From positions 1 through 16,814 of the forward strand of contig CAYGKP010000033.1 in the NCBI GenBank assembly GCA_964350605.1: a stretch of 16,814 nt of DNA, given 5' to 3'. Position numbers and translations under genes: made by a program. Below the pieces are notes generated by a model that was given only the letters and a program-made list of their open reading frames with translations, was not told the origin of the DNA and did not search any database. The stretch is from CAYGKP01 sp964350605. GTDB lineage: Bacteria; Bacteroidota; Bacteroidia; Cytophagales; JAAEPT01. This document shows, piece by piece, positions 1-7,432 of this stretch (the stretch's first letter is position 1; each line of letters begins with the position of its first letter).

Positions 1-753
1 GACCTAAAGAACGCGGAGTTCGTCACCGAGCCCGACGGCTCGTTCCATTGCGCCACGGAGGTCGAAAAGATGTCCAAGTCGAAGTGGAACGTGGTGAACC
101 CCGACGAGGTGATCGCCCAATACGGCGCGGACACCCTGCGGCTGTACGAGATGTTCCTCGGTCCCTTGGAGCAAGCCAAACCCTGGAGCACTTCGGGCAT
201 CGAGGGGGTCTACAAATTCCTTAAGAAGCTCTGGCGCCTGTTCGAAGCGGAGGACAACGACACCCTTCTAGTCACCGACGACAGCCCCAGCGACGCGGAG
301 TTCAAAGTCCTCCACAAAACCCTGGCGAAGATTCGCGACGACATCAACCGCCTGTCGCTGAACACCTCGGTCTCGACCTTCATGATTGCGGTCAACGAGC
401 TGGGCTCGCTCAAATGTTCGAAACGCGCGATCCTCGAACCGCTCCTGATCGCCCTCTCCCCCTACGCGCCTCACATCACGGAAGAACTGTGGGCCAAACT
501 CGGCCACACCGAGAGCATCGCCCTCGCGTCCTTCCCAAAAGTCGAGGAGAAGTACCTGAAGGAAAGCGCGCACGACTACCCCATCTCGATCAACGGCAAG
601 GTGCGCACCAAGCTGCCCTTCCCCACCGACATGGCACCCAAGGACATCGAGACCCAAGTGCTCGCCGACGAGGTGGTGCAAAAATGGCTCGAAGGCAAGG
701 CCCCCAAGAAGGTGATCGTCGTGCCCCAGAAAATCGTGAACGTCGTCGTCTGA
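1..753 (+). CDS. leuS: Leucyl-tRNA synthetase, C-terminal part (5' end outside window)
   Basis: Charges tRNA-Leu with leucine in the cytoplasm. The frame is open from base 1 and the first 250 residues seen are the end of the protein. The class I signature KMSKS, which closes over ATP, is encoded at 67-81. It is followed by the typical LeuRS stretch NVVNPDEVIAQYGADTLRLY and EMFLGPLEQAKPW, then the helical anticodon-binding domain (to about residue 170). The small C-terminal domain ends KKVIVVPQKIVNVVV, as in bacterial LeuRS. The true start, the Rossmann HIGH motif and the editing domain lie upstream of the window. The ATG at 70 is the Met of KMSKS, not a start. The stop (751-753) overlaps the start of the next gene by one base (TGATG), so the two are probably translationally coupled. 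Identity is certain from the motifs. Confidence 0.97.
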   Translation, partial: DLKNAEFVTEPDGSFHCATEVEKMSKSKWNVVNPDEVIAQYGADTLRLYEMFLGPLEQAKPWSTSGIEGVYKFLKKLWRLFEAEDNDTLLVTDDSPSDAEFKVLHKTLAKIRDDINRLSLNTSVSTFMIAVNELGSLKCSKRAILEPLLIALSPYAPHITEELWAKLGHTESIALASFPKVEEKYLKESAHDYPISINGKVRTKLPFPTDMAPKDIETQVLADEVVQKWLEGKAPKKVIVVPQKIVNVVV

Positions 754-1856
754 TGTGGCGGGGACTGCGGCGGCCGTTTCTGCTGTACGTCGGCGTGGGG
801 GTGCTCATTTTCGTGGGCCATCTGCTCAGCGAGACCTTCGGGAACAAGACCCTCTGCCTCTCGATGAGCATCGTGAAGTGGACCTACCTGTGGGGCTTTC
901 TGGTCGCGCCGATTCTGTTCTTGCTTTGGTATGGGGTGGGCCGCATCCGCGGAAAACGGATCAGTTGGCTGTTGCCCGTGGTCGCGCTGATTCTGCTGGG
1001 CAACTACATCTATGCCACGCACATCGAGCCCTACCGCCTGAAGGTGCGCGAAGTGACGATGATTTCAGACAAGGTGAGCCGTCCCTTGCGCATCCTGCAC
1101 ATCACCGACATCCAATCCGATGAAATCGACGAGTACGAAGTTTCGGTCTTCGATCAAATGATCGCCCTCGAGCCCGACCTGATCCTCCACACGGGCGACT
1201 TGATCCAACGCTACGGCTGGTTCGATCCACAGGGGCACCTGGACTACCTGGCCGAACTGGAAAAGCTGGCTGCGCAATTTCGCCGGCTCGACCCGCCATT
1301 GGGTGTCTACAACGTGCGAGGCGACACGGACCCCTACCTCAACTTCGAGTGGTTCGACACCCTGGCGAACATCACAACCTTAGAGGACCAGACCGACCGC
1401 ATTTCCCTGCCGGACGGACACAGCTTGTCGCTGCTCGGCCTCTCACTGCCCGGCTCGCGCAGTCGCGGAAAGCAGACCCTGGAAGACTGGTTGTTGCCCC
1501 CGCACGACTTGTTGGACACTACGAATTCGCCGCCCAGCTTACGCATCGTTTTCGGCCACGCGCCTGACTATGCCTTGGCGCTCGACCAGAGCCAACAGGA
1601 ACGCCTCTTTTTTGACTACCCCGACCTCGCGTTGGCGGGGCATACCCACGGCGGACAGGTACGACTTCCGTTCATCGGCGCGCTGATGACCATGTCGGAT
1701 GTCCCCCGCGAATGGGCCCGCGGTTGGCGCGACTTGGGCGCTACTTGGCTGAATGTCAGCGCGGGCATCGGAGCCGAGCATGCCCACGGCATTCCCCCCT
1801 TGCGGTGGAATTGCCCGCCGGAGATGACCTTGATCTTGGTCAAGCCAAAAGACTAG
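753..1856 (+). CDS. Membrane-anchored calcineurin-like metallophosphoesterase
   Basis: A 367-residue protein. The ATG at 753 overlaps the leuS stop; the frame stays open upstream only because it runs out of phase through leuS. Three hydrophobic segments (about 8-26, 42-63 and 70-88) anchor it in the inner membrane. A calcineurin-like phosphoesterase domain starts near residue 110. Its blocks are visible in order: TDIQ (Asp119, Gln121), HTGD (Asp149), VRGDTD (190-193), FGHAPD (His269) and GHTHGG (His297, His299). This is the layout of YkuE/YaeI-type enzymes, some of which cleave UDP-diacylglucosamine in lipid A synthesis; others have different substrates. Two positions deviate from the family: the usual Asp-x-His is Asp-x-Gln, and the usual Gly-Asn-His of block three is Gly-Asp-Thr. 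The fold assignment is firm; the substrate is unknown and activity could be altered. Confidence 0.88.
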   Translation: MWRGLRRPFLLYVGVGVLIFVGHLLSETFGNKTLCLSMSIVKWTYLWGFLVAPILFLLWYGVGRIRGKRISWLLPVVALILLGNYIYATHIEPYRLKVREVTMISDKVSRPLRILHITDIQSDEIDEYEVSVFDQMIALEPDLILHTGDLIQRYGWFDPQGHLDYLAELEKLAAQFRRLDPPLGVYNVRGDTDPYLNFEWFDTLANITTLEDQTDRISLPDGHSLSLLGLSLPGSRSRGKQTLEDWLLPPHDLLDTTNSPPSLRIVFGHAPDYALALDQSQQERLFFDYPDLALAGHTHGGQVRLPFIGALMTMSDVPREWARGWRDLGATWLNVSAGIGAEHAHGIPPLRWNCPPEMTLILVKPKD

Positions 1857-1901
1857 GCTCGCTTTGTTTCGTTCAATTAAATCGCCCACCTGAACCGATT
1901 T

Positions 1902-1928
1902 TGGACATCCGGCCCGGATTTTTACAAT
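1902..1928 (+). promoter_or_regulatory. Possible promoter of the ATP-grasp/alpha-E/Anbu operon
   Basis: The 121-base spacer 1857-1977 is clearly more AT-rich than its surroundings and precedes the first gene of a three-gene operon. It holds TGGACA (1902-1907) and TACAAT (1923-1928), each one mismatch from the sigma-70 hexamers, but with a short 15-base spacer. An alternative reading is a Bacteroidota-type element: TTG at 1901-1903 and TA...TTTG at 1929-1937, with non-ideal spacing. No Shine-Dalgarno sequence is visible before the ATG at 1978, which is usual for this phylum. This is a tentative call from pattern matching by eye. Confidence 0.35.
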
Positions 1929-1977
1929 TAGAATTTGGTTTGGCGGACAAGGCACGTAACTTTCAATACATTGCCTG

Positions 1978-3447
1978 ATGCCCATGAGTGCCGCTGCCGA
2001 TATCTTCTCTTCATACGAAATTCCTGAAGGTTGCCTTGACGAGGTCTTCAAAGGACCCGGAAAACCCAACCCACATTACGAGCGCATTCTCAATCAGTTC
2101 GAACAGTATTCGAACGAGGATTATCGCCTGCTGAACGAATACGCCAAGGTCTCGTTCCTGCACCAGGGCGTGACCTACGCCGTCTACTCGGATTCCTCGC
2201 GGGGCATCGAGCGCATTTTCCCTTTCGACCTCTTTCCGCGGATCATCCCCGCCGACGAGTGGGCCCACATCGAAACCGGGGCCATTCAACGCGCCAAGGC
2301 TATCAACGCCTTTCTCTACGACATTTATCACGAGCGGAAAATCATCAAGGCGGGCATCGTTCCTGCTGAACTGGTTGACTCCTCGCCAGACTATCGTTCA
2401 CAGATGATCGACCTGGAACCGCAGGGCGGCATCTATTGCCACATCTCTGGCACCGACCTGATTAAGCACAAGGACGGGAAATACTATGTGCTGGAGGACA
2501 ACGCCCGCAACCCTTCAGGGGTCAGCTACGTGCTATCAAATCGCGAAGCGATGAAAAAGACGATGGCAACGTTGTTCCAACAGTTCAATATTGCCTCGGT
2601 TTGGGATTACCCCGAGCACTTACTGGATGCCATGAAGTCGGTCGCGCCTGAAGGGGTCGATCAGCCAATCTGCGTACTGCTTACACCCGGCGTATTCAAT
2701 TCTGCCTATTACGAGCACGCCTTCCTAGCCCAAAGCATGGGCATCGAACTGGTCGAAGGCCGCGACTTGTTCTGCGAGAACAAGTTTGTTTACATGAAGA
2801 CCATTCACGGGCCTCGGCGTGTGGATGTGATCTATCGCCGGATTGACGATGAGTTTCTCGATCCACAGGTGTTCCACCCCGACTCGATGCTGGGCGTACG
2901 GGGCCTGATGGAAGCCTACCGGGAGAATAACGTCACGATCATGAACGCGCCAGGTTGTGGGGCGGCTGATGACAAAGCGACCTATGTATTTGTGCCCGAC
3001 ATGATCCGTTTCTATTTGAAGGAAGAACCCATTCTTCAGAACGTGCCCACTTACATCTGCGAGCGGAAGGACGAAATGCAGTACGTGCTCGACAACATCG
3101 AAGAACTGGTCATCAAGCCGGTCAACATGTCGGGCGGCTACGGCATCCACATGGGCAACCGCTTGACAGAAGAGGAGAAAGACAAGGTGCGCGCCGAGAT
3201 CAAGGCCGATCCACGTGGCTACATTGCCCAACCCATCATGAGCCTTTCGCTGCATAGCACCTACATTGAGGATGAGGGCAGCTTCGAACCCCGCCACATC
3301 GACCTTCGGACCTACACCTTGCTGGGTAAAGACTACGAGTATGTCTTGAAAGGGGGCCTCTCCCGCGTGGCGTTAACCAAAGGAAGCCTGGTGGTCAATT
3401 CCTCTCAAGGTGGGGGGTCGAAGGACACTTGGGTATTGTGCGACTAG
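1978..3447 (+). CDS. Circularly permuted ATP-grasp type 2 protein (COG2308)
   Basis: A 489-residue soluble protein of the circularly permuted ATP-grasp family (formerly DUF404/DUF407). ATP-grasp enzymes join a carboxylate to an amine through an acyl-phosphate; this branch is predicted to form peptide-like bonds, substrate unknown. Landmarks are GIYCHISGTDLI and YYVLEDNARNPSGVSY (169-184), VDVIYRRIDDEFLDP (282-296), ELVIKPVNMSGGYG (376-389, nucleotide-binding Lys and Gly-rich turn), RHIDLRTY (439-446), and the C-terminal block SRVALTKGSLVVNSSQGGGS (462-481) followed by KDTW. Length and motif order match the family. Either ATG (1978 or 1984) could be the start. It is first in an operon with the alpha-E gene (17-base gap) and the Anbu gene, a known association. 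There are no signs of damage. Confidence 0.93.
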   Translation: MPMSAAADIFSSYEIPEGCLDEVFKGPGKPNPHYERILNQFEQYSNEDYRLLNEYAKVSFLHQGVTYAVYSDSSRGIERIFPFDLFPRIIPADEWAHIETGAIQRAKAINAFLYDIYHERKIIKAGIVPAELVDSSPDYRSQMIDLEPQGGIYCHISGTDLIKHKDGKYYVLEDNARNPSGVSYVLSNREAMKKTMATLFQQFNIASVWDYPEHLLDAMKSVAPEGVDQPICVLLTPGVFNSAYYEHAFLAQSMGIELVEGRDLFCENKFVYMKTIHGPRRVDVIYRRIDDEFLDPQVFHPDSMLGVRGLMEAYRENNVTIMNAPGCGAADDKATYVFVPDMIRFYLKEEPILQNVPTYICERKDEMQYVLDNIEELVIKPVNMSGGYGIHMGNRLTEEEKDKVRAEIKADPRGYIAQPIMSLSLHSTYIEDEGSFEPRHIDLRTYTLLGKDYEYVLKGGLSRVALTKGSLVVNSSQGGGSKDTWVLCD

Positions 3448-3464
3448 TCAGCCGTTAAAAAATT

Positions 3465-4403
3465 ATGATGTTATCCCGCGTTGCTGGCAATCTCTACTGG
3501 ATGGGCCGTTACATCGAACGGACCGAACACTTGGCCCGTTACTTGAAGGTTCAATACTTTGCTACCCTTGATGCGCCCATTGCACAAGACCCTGAGTTTT
3601 TTCTCGAGTCGATCATGAACATGGTGGGCCTCCCTTATGAAGAAGGGGCCCTAATGGAAGAGGATGTACTGGTCTCCGTTGCGCTGGACGAAGAGAATCC
3701 CTCCTCCATCATGTCGAGTGTCAACCACGGCCGCGAAAATGCCCGGGCGGCACGGGATGTGATTTCTCTTGAGGTGTGGGAGACCATCAACAAGTACTAC
3801 CACTTCGTGAACAACTACCCGGTCGACATCTACAAGACCCGGGGGCTGTACGACTTCACCAACCATGTGATGGAGTATTGCTCGGTGGTTCGAGGGAACA
3901 TCAACAATACCTTGCTACACGACGAGGTCTGGGCGTTAATTCGCCTTGGCACTCACATGGAGCGGGCGGCGCAAATCGCACGGTTGCTCTGGAGCAAGCT
4001 CTATGACATTGAAAAACTGCGTGTGCGCATGCCTGATATTTCGTTGGATGCCTACCAGTGGAGTACTGTATTGAAGACCGCCGAGGCCATCGATATGGCC
4101 CGCAAGTACTACAAGCGCAGCCCAACACAGGAGAACGCCCTGGACTTCTTGGTACTGCACCAACGCTTTCCACGTTCGATCCTCTACAACCTTGACCAGA
4201 GTGCCTACTACATGAGTGTCATTACGGACGAGGCCATCGGAAAACGTGATTCAGCGAGCTTTGAACTCAACCGCATGGCTGACTCGTTGAAGTATTTCGA
4301 AGTGCAAGATTTCGAGCCCGATGTGCTAACCTTCCTGCACAACACGCTGAACGACATTTACGGCATCTGTGGGAAATTCGAGAAGGATTTCCTCTCCTAC
4401 TAG
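3465..4403 (+). CDS. Alpha-E domain protein (DUF403, COG2307)
   Basis: A mainly alpha-helical protein of up to 312 residues. It opens with the family signature LSRVAGNLYWMGRYIERTEH, followed by ARYLKVQYF. Other family-like stretches are VNHGRENARAARDVIS with EVWETIN, and RLGTHMERAAQIARLL. The domain is named for conserved Glu/Arg residues on long helices; no enzymatic activity is established. It is nearly always encoded beside the COG2308 ATP-grasp protein, so it is thought to act with it as a partner or second catalytic component. Two adjacent ATGs (3465 and 3468) are possible starts. The second gives the MLSRVA beginning usual for the family. No Shine-Dalgarno is seen; an A-rich stretch precedes the start. 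It lies 17 bases after the ATP-grasp gene and 45 before the Anbu gene, all on one strand. Confidence 0.92.
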   Translation: MMLSRVAGNLYWMGRYIERTEHLARYLKVQYFATLDAPIAQDPEFFLESIMNMVGLPYEEGALMEEDVLVSVALDEENPSSIMSSVNHGRENARAARDVISLEVWETINKYYHFVNNYPVDIYKTRGLYDFTNHVMEYCSVVRGNINNTLLHDEVWALIRLGTHMERAAQIARLLWSKLYDIEKLRVRMPDISLDAYQWSTVLKTAEAIDMARKYYKRSPTQENALDFLVLHQRFPRSILYNLDQSAYYMSVITDEAIGKRDSASFELNRMADSLKYFEVQDFEPDVLTFLHNTLNDIYGICGKFEKDFLSY

Positions 4404-4448
4404 CCTGGGTAACCGCTATCTTCACCCCCCACACTGTTCTGGAAAAAC

Positions 4449-5213
4449 ATGACCTATTGCCTGGGAATCAAAGTCGAGAGTGGCCTGGTGGCCCTTGCCG
4501 ACACCCGCATCACTTCAGGTAGCAGCACCACCACGGGGCGCAAAATCTATACTTCGCAGCACGAAGGGCGCTCGCTGTTCTTGATGACCAGTGGTCTGCG
4601 ATCGGTGCGCGACAAGGCCCTCACCTATTTCCGAGAGGCCTACGAACACAACTTCGGACAGTACGACAAGGTCTACCAAGCGGCCAACTTGTTTGGCGAC
4701 CAAATCAAGCGGGTAGCAGTGGAGGACAAGGAGCAACTAACCCGTTCTGGGTTGGCCTTCAATCTGCATACCATCATCGGGGGACAATTTCACGAAGACG
4801 AGGAACACAAACTCTACCTCCTCTACCCCGAGGGCAACTGGATCGAGATTGGCGTGGGCTCGCCGTTCATGATCATTGGGAACGAAGGCTATGGCAAGCC
4901 CGTACTTAACCGTACGATCACTTATCAGTCATCCATGGAGTTTGCCCTCAAAACGGGCTTTCTCTCCTTTGATTCGACGCGGGTTTCGGCCAATGATGTG
5001 GGCTATCCGATCGACGTGATGCTTTACCCAAAGAACAGCTTCTCGATGGCCGAGCAACGGTTCGAGGAACACGAGCTGCGCAACATCTCGTTGCAATGGG
5101 GCAGCAAGCTGGAGGATGCGATCAACACCATCCCCGGCGACTGGATGACCCCAGTATTCCAGCGCATGAAGGAGGCGCAGGCCGCCACACCCTACCAGCC
5201 AGATTTGCTTTAG
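4449..5213 (+). CDS. Anbu-type bacterial proteasome homologue (COG3484 peptidase)
   Basis: A 254-residue Ntn-hydrolase of the Anbu (ancestral beta subunit) family, which forms ring or helical-ring assemblies related to proteasome beta subunits. The protein begins MTYCLGIKVESGLVALADTR. Removal of Met1 would expose Thr2 as the N-terminal nucleophile. Asp18 (ALADTR) and Lys32 (TGRKIYT) sit where the proteasome Asp17 and Lys33 support the nucleophile. Further beta-subunit-like blocks are SLFLMTSGLRSVRDKA, FNLHTIIGGQ and FMIIGNEGYGKPVL. There is no signal peptide or membrane segment, so it is cytoplasmic. The start ATG is fixed by the need for Thr at position 2. It is the last gene of the ATP-grasp/alpha-E/Anbu operon. 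No clear terminator hairpin lies in the 18 bases before the convergent gene. Family assignment is strong; the natural substrate is not known. Confidence 0.93.
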   Translation: MTYCLGIKVESGLVALADTRITSGSSTTTGRKIYTSQHEGRSLFLMTSGLRSVRDKALTYFREAYEHNFGQYDKVYQAANLFGDQIKRVAVEDKEQLTRSGLAFNLHTIIGGQFHEDEEHKLYLLYPEGNWIEIGVGSPFMIIGNEGYGKPVLNRTITYQSSMEFALKTGFLSFDSTRVSANDVGYPIDVMLYPKNSFSMAEQRFEEHELRNISLQWGSKLEDAINTIPGDWMTPVFQRMKEAQAATPYQPDLL

Positions 5214-5231
5214 ATTTCCAGCTTAGTTGCG

Positions 5232-5447
5232 CTAGAAAAAGCGTCGCACAAGAATCATGATCACGCCCACCAGGAAGATCAGAATCGAGATCTTGTTGAT
5301 GATGTGCATGGCCCGCAAGTTGAAATTCTTGGGCCGCGAGGGGTCTTTCTTACGGAAGAAATAGCCCGCCACTTCGCCCAGGGCGAAGAATCCTTTCTTT
5401 TTGGGGGCTTCGGTCGAAGGTTCTGACTCGTTCATTCGGGTGTTCAT
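5232..5447 (-). CDS. Small membrane protein, DUF6728-like
   Basis: A 71-residue protein. The start ATG (5447-5445) overlaps the ispG stop as ATGA, which favours this start over the ATG at 5435 and over an upstream extension running into ispG. The first 20 or so residues are polar (NESEPSTEAPKKKG). Then comes a conserved-looking segment, EVAGYFFRKKDPSRPKNFNL, and one C-terminal transmembrane helix (ISILIFLVGVIMILV) ending in Arg-Arg. The EVAGYFFRKKDP...NFNLR.MH.INKISI pattern matches what I recall of the small Bacteroidota family DUF6728. Function unknown. Its 4-base overlap places it last in the SDR-hydratase-ispG operon; whether it works with IspG is open. Confidence 0.78.
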   Translation of the reverse strand: MNTRMNESEPSTEAPKKKGFFALGEVAGYFFRKKDPSRPKNFNLRAMHIINKISILIFLVGVIMILVRRFF

Positions 5448-7423
5448 ACTGATACAGATTCGGGCGCGTGGGCCGGCTCGATCCAACGGCCGTCCGAGCG
5501 GATGAGTTCAATGAGTTCGTCGAGGGCTTTGGCCGCAGGCACGCTGCGCTTCACCACTTCTTTTCCTTTGTAAAGCGTGATCTTCCCGACCCCCGAACNN
5601 NNNNNNNNGCCGTAATCGGCGTCGGCCATTTCGCCGGGTCCGTTGACGATGCAGCCCATGATGCCGATTTTCACCCCTTTGAGGTGGTCGGTCCGCCCGC
5701 GGATCATCGCGGTGGTTTCTTGCAGATCAAAGAGCGTCCGCCCACATGAGGGGCACGAGATGTATTCGGTCTTGGTGATGCGCGTTCTGGCGGCTTGGAG
5801 AATGCCAAACGACGCTTCGTTCGCGAGCCGAACCGAGGCCAATGTATCGGCCCGATCCGTACGGGGAGCTTGCATGAGCCAGATGCCATCGCCGAACCCA
5901 TCGACAAGCAACCCGCCACAATCGGTTGAAGCATGCAGTAGGAACCGCTCTGCGTCCTCCGAATACTCGCAAGCCAACACGACGGGCAGGTCAATGCCTG
6001 CCTCGTCCAATGCCAAGAACATGCGACGCAGGGCGGGCATGCGGTGGGCATTGTCGCTCATCAAGACCAGGACGGTGCGCTCGGTTGCCTTCAATGTTTG
6101 AATCAGTTCCGCCCCTGGCATTTCTTCCATCCGCACGAAGTTGAGCTTCGCATGCGGCTCACCCTCGGCCAGAAATTGCGCAGTTGTCAGCAGCGGGTGG
6201 CTTGAGACTTTGTCGGCTTGGCCTTTCCAGGTGTCGAATTCCAACACCTCGCGAAGCCCGTTTGGCAGCATGAACGGCGCGGACACAGAACCCGTGAAGA
6301 GGTAATCGGCACCCAAATCGGTCATGGCCCATTTGTCCGGCACGGGCACGTAATGGTGCCCGAGAGCCTTGAGGTCGGCCATCGCTAGGTCCTTCAGGTC
6401 GGTCACGTCCGCGAAGACTCGTGGGACATTCTCGCCCCCAAAGTTGGCGACGGTCCGCGTCGGGCGGCGGGTGTAGGCATAGGGATCAAAGCCAATGCGC
6501 TCCATCGGCGGAATCGGCGCATGCCCCGCCCGGTGGTTGTAGCGTTTGACGAGTTGCTGGGCCACGGGCACCTCGGCCTCTGGCTCCTCGGTCAAGGACA
6601 CGCGGACGGTGTCGCCCAACCCGTCCTCCAACAACGCGCCAATGCCCATCGCCGATTTGATGCGGCCATCTTCGGCCTCGCCCGCCTCGGTTACGCCCAA
6701 GTGAAGTGGATACGGCTTTAGGCCCTCATCGTCAAGCTTCGCTACCAGCAGGCGGTAGGCTTGCACCATCACCTGCGGGTTCGAGGATTTCATCGAGATC
6801 ACCAATTGATCGTAACCCTCGTCCTCGCAGATGCGCAAGAACTCCAAGGCCGACTCGACCATCCCGATTGGGGTGTCGCCATACCGGCTCAGAATGCGGT
6901 CGGAAAGCGAGCCGTGGTTCGTGCCAATGCGCATGGCCGTCCCGTGTTCCTTGCAAATGCGCACCAACGGCTGGAACCGCGTACGGATGCGGTCCAATTC
7001 CGCCTCGTACTGGCCATCAGTATACTCGATGACCTCGAAGCGTTTCTTGTCAGCGTAGTTGCCTGGGTTGACCCGGACCTTCTCGACAATGCGCGCAGCA
7101 AGCTCGGCTGCGTTGGGTGTGAAGTGAATGTCTGCGACCAGCGGGGTGTCATACCCGCGCGCCCTGAGCCCATCGCGAATCGCGCGCAGGTTTTCGGCTT
7201 CCTTCAGGCTGGGAGCCGTGATGCGGACCAGCTCGCATCCCGCTTCGATCATGCGGATCGACTGGGCTATGGAGCCCTCAGTGTCCATCGTGTCGACGGT
7301 CGTCATCGACTGGACACGAATGGGGTTCGCGCCGCCGATGCCCAGTTCGCCGACCTTCACTTCGACGGTCTCGCGGCGCTGGTAGGCCGTTAAGCTGGGG
7401 GCGTAGAGGCGGCTCGTTTCCAC
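5444..7423 (-). CDS. ispG: 4-hydroxy-3-methylbut-2-en-1-yl diphosphate synthase, long form
   Basis: IspG (GcpE) catalyses the penultimate step of the MEP isoprenoid pathway, converting MEcPP to HMBPP with a [4Fe-4S] cluster. The N-terminal TIM barrel is recognisable (GGANPIRVQSMTTVDTMDTE; LVADIHFTPNAAELAA; RVNPGNYADKKRF; GTNHGSLSDR). The C-terminal cluster domain supplies three Cys ligands (CPSC 557/560 and GCIVNGPGE, Cys591) plus Glu598. Between them is the extra domain that makes this the about 660-residue form of Bacteroidota, Chlamydiae and plants rather than the about 370-residue E. coli form. The start is GTG (7423-7421), 9 bases after the hydratase stop; no Shine-Dalgarno is seen. Ten Ns (5599-5608) leave residues 606-609 undetermined without breaking the frame. 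The stop overlaps the next gene's ATG. Confidence 0.97.
   Translation of the reverse strand: METSRLYAPSLTAYQRRETVEVKVGELGIGGANPIRVQSMTTVDTMDTEGSIAQSIRMIEAGCELVRITAPSLKEAENLRAIRDGLRARGYDTPLVADIHFTPNAAELAARIVEKVRVNPGNYADKKRFEVIEYTDGQYEAELDRIRTRFQPLVRICKEHGTAMRIGTNHGSLSDRILSRYGDTPIGMVESALEFLRICEDEGYDQLVISMKSSNPQVMVQAYRLLVAKLDDEGLKPYPLHLGVTEAGEAEDGRIKSAMGIGALLEDGLGDTVRVSLTEEPEAEVPVAQQLVKRYNHRAGHAPIPPMERIGFDPYAYTRRPTRTVANFGGENVPRVFADVTDLKDLAMADLKALGHHYVPVPDKWAMTDLGADYLFTGSVSAPFMLPNGLREVLEFDTWKGQADKVSSHPLLTTAQFLAEGEPHAKLNFVRMEEMPGAELIQTLKATERTVLVLMSDNAHRMPALRRMFLALDEAGIDLPVVLACEYSEDAERFLLHASTDCGGLLVDGFGDGIWLMQAPRTDRADTLASVRLANEASFGILQAARTRITKTEYISCPSCGRTLFDLQETTAMIRGRTDHLKGVKIGIMGCIVNGPGEMADADYGXXXXSGVGKITLYKGKEVVKRSVPAAKALDELIELIRSDGRWIEPAHAPESVSV
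5599..5608. other. Ten-base assembly gap (N run) inside ispG
   Basis: Ten consecutive undetermined bases lie in the codons just after ADADYG in IspG. The reading frame reads ADYG-XXXX-SGVGKI across them. Related IspG proteins, as I recall them, read ADADYGYVG(A/S)G.GKI. That would need only 7 bases here (Tyr, Val, then xGT for Gly), so the round number 10 looks like a placeholder rather than a measured length. Confidence 0.9.
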
Positions 7424-7432
7424 AGGGATAAG

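Noticed and set aside
414..752. N-terminal extension of the phosphoesterase into leuS
   Set aside because: The extension is an out-of-phase reading of leuS with Arg/Pro-rich composition. The ATG at 753, overlapping the leuS stop, gives a normal membrane-anchored N-terminus.
1978..5213. Horizontal transfer of the Anbu cassette suggested by a slightly more relaxed codon choice than leuS
   Set aside because: The difference is an impression only; there is no flanking repeat, tRNA, integrase or insertion sequence, and base composition was not computed.
5214..5231. Possible terminator between the convergent Anbu and small membrane protein genes
   Set aside because: The 18-base gap and flanks show only 3-4 base-pair complementarity and no U-run; not enough to call a terminator.
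6761..7393. A 210-codon plus-strand open frame inside ispG
   Set aside because: It is fully antisense to the highly conserved IspG barrel and has no domain or plausible start context.
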